DNA of 64,000 nt from Chlorokybus atmophyticus (Eukaryota; Streptophyta; Chlorokybophyceae; Chlorokybales; Chlorokybaceae), in contig RHPI01001037.1 of the NCBI GenBank assembly GCA_009103225.1, forward strand, positions 575,050 to 639,049. The letters run 5' to 3'. A program made the translations under genes and the position numbers. Below the pieces are notes generated by a model. It saw nothing but the letters and a program-made list of their open reading frames with translations, had not been told where the DNA came from and searched no databases. Below are positions 23,823 through 36,500 of the stretch, one piece after another (positions within the stretch are counted from its first letter, which is position 1; each line of letters opens with the position of its first letter).

Positions 23823-26800
23823 TCAAAACCAAGGATGCCAAGTGGGCTCCATCATGCACAGGTTCTTGGGGCTGAGTGCTGCCTCCACAAGCTCACTCAC
23901 ACTCCGCTGTATAGACCGCAACTGCTGCCCCTCCTGCGCATCACAGGAGTTGAAGTTGCATCATAGCAGAATAGAGAAACAGAAGAATCCACATGTAACC
24001 CGGACTAAGTCATTCCTTGAGCCTTGTCAGTATATGCTGTCATGACACTCTGTGCACTTGCCTCATCCAGTTGCTCCTGTGGAGCGATGGACTTGATGCG
24101 CTGCTCAACGGGCTCCAGGTTGGCCTGCACCTTCAAGCGGAGCTCCCTGGGTGGCATGTACGCGGAGCTGGCGGTCGGGGTCACGCCCGGTTGCCGACGT
24201 GCCGACCACGCTATGAGCTCGTCGCGGAAGTGCATGGCAAGATAGTGTTGCACATTCGTCTGCAAGCACACATGAATGATGAAGCAAACGTGAAGCAGCA
24301 AAGCCAATGAACAGAACCAAATACAGGTACAGTGAGGTACCTGTGGGTCAAGCACTGCCTGTGCAGCCGCAGCAATAGATGCAGTAAACATGCCTTCAAC
24401 GCCAAATGGCGTGAAGAACGTACGCAAGTTGCGTGTGAGCCTGAACGGCACGGATTCGTTGAGATCAACCACACCTGACGAATCGTACAGCGGGTGGAAG
24501 TCCATCTGCAGGACTTTGCCGGTGTTCTTCGCGAACAGGATCTTGTTGGGTGCCCGCCCGCCGATGCGCATCGTGTACGACATGAAGCCGGAAAGCGCCA
24601 TTTGAGAGGCCAGACTCTTCTTGAAGGTCCACAGGTGGTTGCACGTGGGCAACGTCTTGTACATGTACTGGCTGAACACGTTCTCTGACACGTAGTTGGC
24701 GGTGATGTCGGAGTACGACTGCTGCCGCAGCTTCAGCAGCTGCTCACCGGACAACTGATTCATGAACGCCTCATTCAAGTTCTCCTTAAACAGCGTGATG
24801 GGATAGTCAGCCTCGCGATCGTAGCGCGCGCAGTTGATCTCGTACACCTCACCAAACGTGCAGTACGTTGGATCATCTTCAACAAGGCGAACCTGCATAG
24901 GCATGGCAAAAGGCATGAGACCGTTATACTGCCTGAGCAAAGGTGGTTAACTGTTGCGTCTATGCCTTGGCCACAAACTGGCCGCAATGCAGACAACGAC
25001 CCAACCATGACAATCAATGTTACCTGAGGCCAGACAGGGATGATGACCGGGACGTGGAAGAGTAGGTGCCTGCGGCGGGTCTCCTTGTGCTTGTCCAGGA
25101 ACCTGTTGCATATGCGGAAGAGCTGCGCCATGCGTTCGTCGCTGCGGGCGTTCTGCGTCAGGGACGTCTGCACCAGGAAGTTGCGCTCGCTGCCATCGCT
25201 GCCAACCATGGTGATGCGGCGATGGCTGCTGCCGTGACGACGAACAATGGGGACGTCCGCACCCATCCTCTCAAGCTTGACAATGTGTTCTGGCTGTTGA
25301 AACTGCACAACACCACCACATGATGATCATTGATGCATCCAGCTGGCAGCAGCATGCCACGAACACGCTGAGCAACATACCAAGTCACTGTAGTATTGGC
25401 CAGGGATCTCCACTTCCATTACATTGCATTCGCGCAGGAGTTTGCTCTCGTCTTCCAACCTCAACGCGGCGGGCAGCCTGTCCTCGACATTGGTTTGCAG
25501 CACACCTTTCCAGTACTTCAAGCGTTCGGTAAGCGCTCCGAGCGTGGCGGGAAAGGTTGCGCTCTCCGGGTTGAGGTCAGACTCAAAGTCACGCTTGTAC
25601 TCGTTAACGAAATCGCCGTGCTTGCTGACGCTGTCGGATGAGAAGCACGCCATGCACACGTTCCCGAGCTCCTTCTTCAGACTCATCGGCACCTCGCTCG
25701 TGGTCGCAGCAGGGTACTTGTAACAGCGGTGCAGCAGCGCGTGCAGCACGGCCAACAGTCTCTCCTCTGGAAGGGGAACAAACTTGGTGCCAATCTCAGT
25801 CAACAACTGCTCGAGCTCCTGAGCGAGGTTGCCATGCTTGGTCCTCAGTGTTTCCATAACCTGAGTGTGCACACACACGCATGTGAGGTGAGCTCTGCGC
25901 AGACTGGCTGAAACCAATGTTGTGCCGGACAAACCTCTTTCGCTGCTTCAAAAGCTGCAGCAGGGGAGAACGGTATGTGCTTAGCGGAGGATGAAACACC
26001 CATGTCTCCACTGAGGGCATTGTCGGCCTCGGTACCCGGTTGAGCTGGGACAGCGGGAGACTCCGGAGTCTTCACCTGCATCCGCTCGTTACTTGCGTGG
26101 CCAACACTATGCAAAACCTTCACGTGACCAGGAGCGAACATGACAGCCGCAGCGCTCACCAGATGACACCTCAACCAGGGAGCAGCATTACCTGCGGCGC
26201 TGTAGACCCCTGCCCATGTTGTTGTTGTTGTTGGGGGTTTTGCATGCCCTGGCGAGCAACCGCCGGACGAGCTCCTCCTACCTCATTGCGACCAAGGTCC
26301 CTGCGCTCCAGCAGGTACGTGCGCAGCAGGAAGTATACTGCCTGGGGATACTGCAGCGCCAGGCGGACGAGGACGGCCTTCACGTGGGGCGCCTCGGCCC
26401 GCTGCAGCGACATCAGCAGCTGCGAGATCCACGGCAGCCAGCACCACACCGGCAGGGCCTCGCCAAACTTGTCCAGCACGCGCCCAACCGTGCCGGCCTC
26501 GTTCTCAAATGAGAGGAGGTACAGGACGCGCGGGATGTAACGGATGCCTGTGGGGCTCGAACAGGCAAGACTCTGCACAGTCCAGTGGCGATTAGATTGA
26601 ACAATTTACTTGCAAGCGACCATAACACCATTGCGACATGGTTTTTACCCGCAAGTAGCAGCTGACAGCATACTCCAGCCACACTTGCTCGTTGGTGCTC
26701 TGAAAGACTTCATCGCAGTAGGCACCCCAGCTGACCCATCCCTTAGCGCTGTTCTTGTTCAGCGCGATGCTAGTGGAGAATGCCTGGTTCGCAGCGTCGC

Positions 26801-29800
26801 TGTCGCCCATGCGTCGCAGAAACTCCCCCTTGATTCTGAACATCTCGCTCTTGCACTCCTGCGGAAAGTACTCCAGGTTCGTGGTGTTGATCAGGTTGAT
26901 GCCCGAGATCAGCTCGCCCTTCATGTCAAGATAAGCTTTGGCTTGTTCTCGAATCTTCACAAATGCCTCCTGCACACCCGTGCAGCGAGGTCAGGGACGA
27001 CGAACACACATACCCAGGCTGTGCAGTGCAATTATATGTGAACATTAGCTCATCGCACCTGAACCTCCATAGTCAGGAATCCATACATCTTGTTGAGGAC
27101 CTGCACGCACACTTCTGCAAGGCCTTGTTTGCGGCCAATGGTAGCGAGCTTGTTGACGCTCCAGGCCTTGTCCTTGTAACCAAGCTGATGCAGCTTGGGG
27201 TTGATCTCAGCATAGCTTCTGAAGGCGTTAATGATCTCATTGTACATGTGGTTGCGCCATATGACGAGGTCGTTCCACACGCCAAAGTCGTCCCACTTGT
27301 TCGGCAGGCGCAGGCGCCACAGCTCCAGGATGTTCTTCAGCTCGCTATAGTTCTGCGGCTGCGCTGGCACGCCAGCTGCCTGCTGAGCAGCCTGTCTTGT
27401 ACCGTTGGCAATCTCCATGAGGATGCGCGTTGATTCCTATGACAGACGGGTCAGTGTGGGACGTGTACACCACAAGATACACTACCTACTATGCAGATGA
27501 CATACGCACTCTGCCCAAAAAGCCGCATCACATGCTGCAGTGGTGCAGGTGGACCCTTACAAGCTGCTGTGTGATGATACAAAGCAGTGCAGACTACGCA
27601 AGCGCATCAATCAAGTAATGGAGACCACATGGCAAGTTTCGCTGAAGGCAGGTGAGATCATGCAGTACCTGCAGCTCGACAAGTGGTTGTGCGGCTTGCA
27701 GGAGAGGGATGTGCGACTGAACAGCAAGCTCCGGTAGCTGCCACCATTTGTGCAAAGCTACAGCGACACCCTGGCCTACAGCACGATCCCCATCCTGTAA
27801 AAAATTGCACATGTGAGCGCCTTTACAACAGGCCTTCACATGTGCCAGGCATCATGCAATGCTGTGACACATGCAAGGCATAACGTATAGCTGCTTGTGA
27901 AAAGCAATGGCGATGTCAAAGTATACCACCAGCCTACCTGTATGTTGCCATCATGCAGCGCAACATATGCCTGCACTGAGCGCAGCCGTATGCTTTCCTC
28001 CACCTGGCAGAGGACAACATTAGTGCTGAGGTCGCGAGCACGATTGTATTGGGCTGAACAGACCAAACAGCTTTGCTCATCATGGGCTGTTCTCACCTGC
28101 ACCTTTGGTAGGACCGAGTCCTTCAGCCCTTGCCAATCGGTGGGTTGCAGCTTCCAAAGACTGTCCAGCATCAAGTCGTAATGCTCCACGCTCTTGCCAA
28201 AGTCGGCCAGGAGGTCCCACTGGCCCAGCTCTCTGGCGCAGCGAAGCCACTGCTCCTCCCACAGGCATATCTCCTGCTTGCTGACGGACGTGACCAGGCC
28301 GGTCTGCTGTGCCTGCTGCATACCTCTGAAGAACACATCCTGGCCAAGCGCGCAAGTTGTCAGCCGGTAGAGGATCAAGATGCATGCACAATATGGTACA
28401 TGATACCGGGGAGCTTTGGACAGCATTTGATAAGTTGTGCAACAACACCTGTGCTCGCTGCCAGTAGCCGTGTTGCACCAGAGAAAGACCGGCTCGAGTT
28501 TCTTCTGTTTGGCAACGGCGCTTCCACAGCCCGCACAGGACATCATCCTCGTTCAGCAGCCGGTAAAGCTCTGCGAGCGCATCGAAGCATCGCACTTCTT
28601 GCGGGAACAGGAGCACGTGGCTTTCAAGCAAGGGGATCGCAATGTGCCAAGCGTTGTAGGTTTTGCCCAGGAACTTGATGAGCTCGCTTGGAATCTTCGG
28701 CTGAGGTTGGCTGAGTGAGATGCCCTCCAGTAATGCCTGCACCACGTTTGGCCGCTTTTCCTTCTGCTTGTCATGGTACTCGCGAGACAGCAGGCCGATC
28801 ATCGGCTTTGCCAACGTAATCTGCAGCATACAGAGTGCCTGCTGTCAGCATAAGCACACAACCTTGAGGAGACGCAATGCCGCACATACAAGGTGGAGCA
28901 TCTTGAAGGGTGCTAGGTAGTGATGCACATCAAGCGCTTAAAAGCGCACCTGCTCATCTTTTGACAAGGTAGCCCACACTATCGGAAACACAAGCACCCA
29001 CATGTGATATGCCACCTGCAACAGCAACCTTGAGCCGTTGTTCATTGCAATATGCTCTGCACAAGTAACATACGCCAAACATGTCATTCGAAATGTTTGC
29101 CAAAGGGCCATATGCATCTACCTGAGCGTCCCGATGTGCCAGCTCACGAAGGGGATGGATCAGATCAGACACCTGCAAGTGCAATGCATAAGCTTAAGCC
29201 CGGGCATAGACGCCAACACAGACAGCAAGCAGGACTTCCAGCCACCAGACCTGACAACGAGACATGCTGTTGACAAAGGCGACATGTTTGTTGACAAGGT
29301 TGCGTAGGGCTTCAGGTTGCTGTGCGAGCGCGGCCGGCGTCACTTCATGCGGCTCAGCTACGATGGGCGGGACGTGCGCAGAGTTTGGTGCGAGTGCAAT
29401 GTGTTCGTGTTCGACCAGAATTGCTAACAGCAAGTCCAGCCCTTGTTTCAGCCAGAATGTTCCCGCCAGCGCGCCCCAGTCTTGACCGTTGATGATATAC
29501 TGCAGCCGCGAGAACAGAGTGCGCCCAATGGAGTCGTTGTACAGCGCGAAGAATCTGTGCCGAGTGCTGGGGTTGGGTGAGCGCAAACCTAACATGTACA
29601 CGCGCTCCACCTGATCGACTCAAGTCAGGCCTGGTGATGATGCATACGACCGTGCTTTCCGAAAGAGTATGCAGATGGTATACAGGTCAATACCTTTTGA
29701 AACACCTCCGATCTCATAGCCGGTGGACTGCTGCTATCAGCACACAATTTGTACAAGAGCTCAAGGAGCGTGTTGTCCCAGTCAGGGCGCGAGCCTTCGA

Positions 29801-30574
29801 AACTGACTGTGAGCTGTGCGAGCTTGGACAAGAAGCCTGTCAACTCCTTGACAGACAAATGATGGCCGTGTCCATGCGTTCTCTCCCTGGCTTCAACCCA
29901 CTCTTTGACAGTGTCCATGACCACATCCAGCACGGCAGGCTCAACAGCCTTCTCCGCCAGTAGGCTCTGTTTTATATACGCAAAGGAGCTCAGCATGCCA
30001 GAAGATTGACATCGAATTTAGCGCAGCACAAATTATGCACACTAACCTGCAAGAGGCTGAGAAACGTCTTTTTGTGCTCCTGGTTTGATAGAGCGCAGTG
30101 CCGTATCAGTGTGACAGCATGTCGCAATTGGGATACGACCAAAGAGTCATTTGCCGTTGGCGATGCCGCAGCAGGCATAGCTGGCTTTACTTCTGCGGCG
30201 GCAGCCCCTGCACGAGTCAAGCACTCAAGCTTCAGCGCCAGCTATTGATTTGCTAAAACCACGCCAAATGTGGCAACTTGCTTTTCACCTTGGTTGGCCA
30301 TGCCGGAGCTGCTTGGTGAAGGTGGTGTGGGTGCGGGAGGCTGCGACGGGTCAGCTGGCCGAATGCCGCTACGCGCAGCTGTTGTTATGCCGGTGCACAC
30401 CACACGCAGCATCTTCAGGACAGATGGCACAAAGCGATCGACATAGCTTTTCCTGTTCTCCGACACGGTTTCAAGCACATGAAGCGCGCATGTTGTTGAA
30501 CCGGCTCGAGCTTCTCCCGTTGCCCCGGCTAGTAAGTGTCTATTTATGAGCTCTTCAAGCTTGGAATGGAACAT
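23823..30574 (-). other. TRRAP exon block 3: exons 29-47 (FAT, pseudokinase, FATC)
   Basis: Exons: 30574-30289, 30207-30047, 29966-29694, 29610-29251, 29172-29122, 29015-28950, 28820-28449, 28339-28097, 28003-27938, 27794-27669, 27436-27059, 26969-26649, 26572-26192, 26075-25935, 25860-25381, 25302-25024, 24892-24341, 24259-24062, 23933-23823. The apparent in-frame TAG at 30242-30244 falls in the 81-base intron 30208-30288. Exon 46 ends at a second GC donor (GATGAG/GCAAGTG). No nearby GT donor has a phase compatible with the last exon. Confidence 0.93.
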
Positions 30575-33500
30575 CTGCCACAATACGACAATCACTTAAC
30601 AACACCCAAAGTTCAACAAAGTGCAGACCACACTTGGTTGTGGGGTTACCTGAGCTTCAGCATGGGGAGGAGGCGCATCAAGCGGGTATAAGGTGACGAT
30701 CTTCTTCACCAGGGAACACAAAGGCACGATGATGGACTGATTTCGGGTGCTAAAGCAGGGCTCCATAACCTGTACGCCGCACTACTGATGGGTGCGTACC
30801 CAATGGCACAGGCACTGCATGCATATGTACGTGCATGGTGTGCAACTTGTTGTTTACCTGCAAGATCTGTGCTGCATGGCCTTGGACGTACTGCTCCGGC
30901 TGGTGTTTTAAGACAACATTCATCACATCCAGGCCAGTCACCAAGGCAGGCACTGTCTCGTTGCCTTGACCTGAAGCCGTGTTCATGGACAAAGCGAGCA
31001 ACTTCACCACATAGTTGAACTTGACGGAAGCTTCTGGCCAGATACTCAATGCTTGGCCAAGTAAATCCAGCGTGTGTGTGTACAATGCCTGCACACAGTT
31101 GTGAGTGCCTTGCAAAGTAACCCACGTATATGCTGACCGCAACAGGCACCCACCTGCATCTCTTTGTCCTTGACATCAAGCACAAAGGCGATGCGGATGA
31201 GAAAGTTGATAATCATCTCCTGCATCGCCACTCCTGGTTTGAACTCCTCTTCGCCAGGAGCTGGCAAAGACGACTGCGAGGTGATTGCGGCCGCATGGCC
31301 ATCGGCGACATCAACGGCGCCCTCAACCTTGATGCGCTTGGCGTCATGTCCATCTTGCTCGCCCGTTCCATCTGCCCCTGCCCGTTTTAAGCCGGCCGCC
31401 TCGTCAGTGGCAGCATTGTTTTCAGTGGCAATCCTTGTCTTCTCCCATTTGATGACGAGTCCAGACAGATCGATGGCGAGCTTACGGTTCTCCAGCGGGC
31501 TGTTCTGAGGGAGTCCCAGCCGGCTGAGTGACGTGATCATCTGGTTTACAAACTGCGCACGGCTGCTGTAGAACAGATGCGAGTGGCGCACGAGCAGCTG
31601 CCAGAGGTGGATCAGGTGCGGCAGCGAGTGGCCCTCTTCGACAAGAGTCTTCTTGGTATAACGGATCCACAGAGGAATCTTCTGGTCCTGTTGCAACTGA
31701 AGCCGGTTGGGAAGAGCTGGCATAAGCGTGTCCAATGCCTGTTTCACCAGCGACTTGGCCTCCGGTTGGCACATCCGCAACAGCGCAACAAGAACCTGCA
31801 GTGATGCGCACGTCATTTACTTGTCCGACAACCGAAACAGCTAACAGTACATGGGACTGCCATTAACATAAAGCAACAGCACAAGTGTGCAAGCGATCAC
31901 TGGGGCTAGAACAAACTGTCACTGGGGCTACATTGACTCATTGAGCAACAGCAGTAAGCTCACTTGCAAAATAATCTTCTCTGGAGACTGGAACGCTTTC
32001 AAAAACTGGCAGACATTTACAAAGGCATACTGCTTGCTGCTCGTGTCCTCCCTTTTGAGATGATTCCAACCGAACTTGATCAGCTCCTTCCGGTGATGCA
32101 CCAAGTCCGGGGCGGGCAGGTGCTTTATCAACAGGGTGGCAAGTTGCAACAGCTCTATACGCAAAGGCTCCTGGTACATGTTGTTTACCTGCAGTAGACA
32201 AGCAATAGCTTAATCAACCACACATGCAACCAACGCCTCAACTGCATGCAACACGGGCTGGCCAACAACAAACCTCTTCAGGTGGATCTAAAAGCTGCTG
32301 GACGATGATAGTAAGAATCTCCGAGTCCAACACCTCTCCGCCAAGCTTTTGGGTCAGTGCTTCAGACAGCATAGGCATGATGAGCATCTGCAATGCAGCA
32401 ACCAGCTGGTCTTGAGGGCAAGTGCGGGTCTGGAACAGCTGAAGGAAATGGTGCAGAACCGCCTTCTTCTCAGCGGGAGCATATCTAATGACGGCATGCA
32501 GGTGAGCAACGCCATGAAGCACAATGGTTTTCTTATCTGTATGGAGTAACGGACTTGCACAGCGACAGCACAGTAGCTTACCCCTTTGCAACCTCAATCT
32601 CGTAAAACTCCTTTAAGAAAGTGTAATCCAATGTGGACCGCACGGTGAATATGCTCAACATGTCAAACAGAGTAGCAACCTGCGCACATCCCAGAGATGG
32701 GCAAACGTACCATAACAGATCTGCTAGCTACCAATTGCGCTGGTATTATGGGCTCGCAACGTGTTGCACCATCAGGTTCTCAAAACATGTGTTTGGCATA
32801 AGCAACAAGCTCACATATGAGGGACACTGTCCTTGTCAGACGCACTCAGCAAAGTTGCTGAAGAACAGTAAGACTCTCAAGAGGACACTTGGGATAAACC
32901 AACCTCCGAGCGCTCATGTCGAATGTAGTTCAGAAAGCACTTAATCAAGCGCTTGCTCTCCTTGAGCTGGTTGATCGGCAGGCGCTCCTCATTGAGAAGG
33001 CGCTGCACTCGAGCTGGCGAGCGCCACAACTGCATGCCGCACAAGCAGGTTATGTAAAACAGCACGCAAGGATTGATTGCTAGCTCACACAAGCTACCGA
33101 CAATATACCTGCAGCAGCTTCGAGAACACATCAGGGTTGTTCTTCAACCACTCAGGCTGTAGCTTGACGATCGTGGACACCAGCTGCAGACCAGCAAAGT
33201 ACGCTTCTGATTCTGCACCAGGCCCGCTGCCAGCTGCTAATGCCAACAGACTGTAAGCCTTAGTGCAAAGGGCAACTGTGCCTAGCAATGATGGGACACA
33301 TGCGTGCGGGTCAACTCACCCAAGGCGATGGCTTCATCCATGCTGCCACCTGGGAAGACAGGCATCAGACCTGCAGTCAATGCATGCACAGCGTGCTATA
33401 AATTAGCTTGCATGTCATTCGGCACATACGCGACAGCAGTGCAAAGAAACAACCTGTGGGGTGTGTTGCTGTTGTGCTCATACCTTGCAGTATTGGCTGA

Positions 33501-36500
33501 AACGCATACATGACAAGCTTGTCAGGAGATCGCGCCAGCTCCTCTCTCAATGGCTGCCCAACATCAGACTTAATGATGTCCAGAAGCCTGTCGGTTAGGG
33601 ACAACGCGATCAAGACTAGCTCATTTTGCAGCCAACAATTGTTGCATTGACAGCAATAATCTGTTAACCTGTTAAAGTATGGTGGCTGCGCCAGGCGGTG
33701 GAGGAAATAGCCAAGTGACTCAGTCGCGTATCGATTCAGATACCTTGTCAACGGCTCTCGGTAAGGACTGTTCAACTCGCTGTACACGCTGATGGCTGGC
33801 AGCACACCTTCAAGACGTATCACCAGCTGTACCACTTTGTCCAAGAACTTATGCGCCGCAGGGGGCAGCAGGTGAAACAACTCGAATATTGCTGCAGGAC
33901 AACATGCGCATAAAAAAGCAAGGCCTACACGCAAGTATTTGCTTAATGGGCTATTTGCCTATAACAAAGATCAATGTGGAGTCCCACAGCAAGCTGTAAC
34001 TTGAATACCTGCAGCGATCTTGGGCTCTTCGCCTGTTTTCCAGGCCTTGGGCATCTGGTTCAGCCGGACAGGATCTTGCCACTTCTGCAAGTGCTCCAGC
34101 AGCTTCTCACCGAGCGTGACGTTGAACCAGTTTGACAGCAGCTCCAACAAGCGTGCAAGGCCATGCAGCAGAGGCATGGTCAGGTTCTTGTAGGAAGCGA
34201 GGTTGACAAGAATGGGGCGTAAACTGTTCTGCAGCAGCTCTTTGGGAAGCTTCTGCTGCTGGATGACCTGTGATGATGCATTCTTGTCAACATCCAACCC
34301 ACAACCAACCTCTAGCCTGCATCTGTACATCATCAGGCAAGTGTACCTGCCGGAGCCCTTCCTTTGCAACTGCAACAATCTCAGGCGAACGACAGGTCAG
34401 ACACTTGAAGAACATGGCAATGATGCGGGTCTGGACCTCTTTATCACCGACAGCTTTGAAGTCGTTCCACGCCATTGCTGTGCACAACAGCTCTATGCAG
34501 CCGGTTCGCAGTCGAGTCACAGCATCCTTCATCTTGGGGTTGATGAACTTTGTGTGCATCTGAGTTTCGTCCGCATCGGCGATTGCCAATGCGTCACGCA
34601 GAAGTTGCACCAGCTCAGCGGTAAGACGCAGCAATGGTGGCCGAAGCGAAAGACAGTAATTCAATGCTGCGACAGTCCCAACCTGCACGGCAACATGCGA
34701 ATTGCTAGTCGGCTTCACTGCAATCTCTTTGGCATGATTGGCGTTGCTTTGGCAACTTTGATCATCACAACACACATGTCAAATGCTCCAAGAAGCATTG
34801 CCTACCTGAGCTTCAATGTGCTTGTTGCGAAGTGGACGTGACACCAATGGCGTTGACAATGGTGTATGTATCGGCGCAAGCAACTCAGACACTTCGCTGC
34901 CCTTTCTATTGGCAAGCAGCTGAAGCCCCTCTTGAACATTTTTGCGGACTGTTGCCGATGCCATAGGGTTGAACAACTCTTCCGCCAGCAACAGCAACAC
35001 CTCGTTGGACTGCGTGCACACAACAGCCGACAACTGTCAGCATATGGACTGTCTGTCACTTGTGTGTTAAGCCTCAACACAAAGCCTCCAATCCAAAGCA
35101 CACTACCTGCCGGTTGTCTGATTCGGACTCGTCAGCATGCGAGTTGCACATCTTCAACACCTGCTGCAGAACCTGACTGGTCTCTTCCGTTTCTGCTGTA
35201 GCATAAACGGGTAGCCTGCGCAGCACATGTAACAGCGCCCGCACAACCCTCTGCTGCTGGGGCCGTATGCCAGTAGCCGGCACGCGCTGAATCATGGCCC
35301 CGACGCCGATGACTCCGCCCATCTGCGATTGCCATGTTCCAGCATAGCAGCTGTGGAGCAAGCGCTGAAGCAGCTGATCCAGCATGGACAACGCGGCAGG
35401 CGTGAGAAGCGGATTGCCTGGCCGGGCAGACCCAATAAGCAGTACAGCGTCAATGAACAGACAGAGACCCTTCTGTGCAGACTGTGCGCGTGACCGGTTG
35501 GTGTCACCGAGGACCTCAACAATCGCATCGAAAAAGATGTGCGGATCGAGCTCCTTCAGGTTGGTGGTCTGCGTGCTTTTCCCCTCAGTTTCGTTTGCTT
35601 TGGTGCTTCCTTGCACTGCCTTTGATGATGAAGTTGCGTTCTGCGTGTTGACAAATGCAAGCAGCGCAAAATGCCTGCAGACGTGCTCATAAAAGCTGTT
35701 CTCTGTCTCAGCAAGGTCCGCTTCCGCATCGGCGGCGATGATGGTGGCCAAGAGTGACTTGAACACTGTACGCTCGGCGAGCAGCTGCAGTTTCGTCTTT
35801 ACACCCAGATCGGCTTTGGCTGTTGCATTCCCTCCTTTGGGCATATTGCTGTCCGGAGCACAAAGCACTGCGCCAGCTAAGATCTCCGCCGCCAACACGC
35901 CCTGCGTGGTGTTGCCTCGCAGGTCCAACACAGATGCCAGGCACACTTGGATAAACCTCAGCGCTTGCTTCCGGTAGTGAGCTTCGCCCGGGGCGAGCAC
36001 AGCTGCCTTTGCAAGAACAACACACCGGTCCAGAGGCACGAGGAATGACGTGCTCGGCTCGAACGTGAGAACAAGGCGCAAGCCGTGCTCAGGATTGTCT
36101 TTGCATTCTAATTGCAAGGCATCCTTGAGGAAGCGCCTGTTGCGGCCGCCGAGTTTGCCCAACAGCTGCAATGCCTTAGCGCCAAACAGGTACGGAAGGG
36201 GCCGCAGGTGCTTTAGTAGTGCGAGAATCAGGTCCGGCATCACGTGCGCCATGTTGGGCTCAAGGAATTTTGGGTTCAAGCTGTCCACCCAATACTCTAA
36301 CGTTCGCAACCCGAGCTGCACAAGCTCGTCGTTGCCGTTGAGAGCCATCACGAGGGGCTGCATCAGACGCGACAGATAAGACAGCAGCGTGCTGAGCAAA
36401 GCCGGCAGCGTTAAGCACAGCTCGACGAGAACATCCTGCAGCTTCGCGGCGGGCGGACCTGACAGCATGCCCAGAAGACAAGCCAAGCACGGCTGCAACA

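Noticed and set aside
30208-30288. Apparent nonsense mutation (TAG at 30242-30244) in TRRAP
   Set aside because: An 81-base GT-AG intron with matching phase (CAA G/GTGAAA to GTGCAG/GG) removes it, so the gene is intact.
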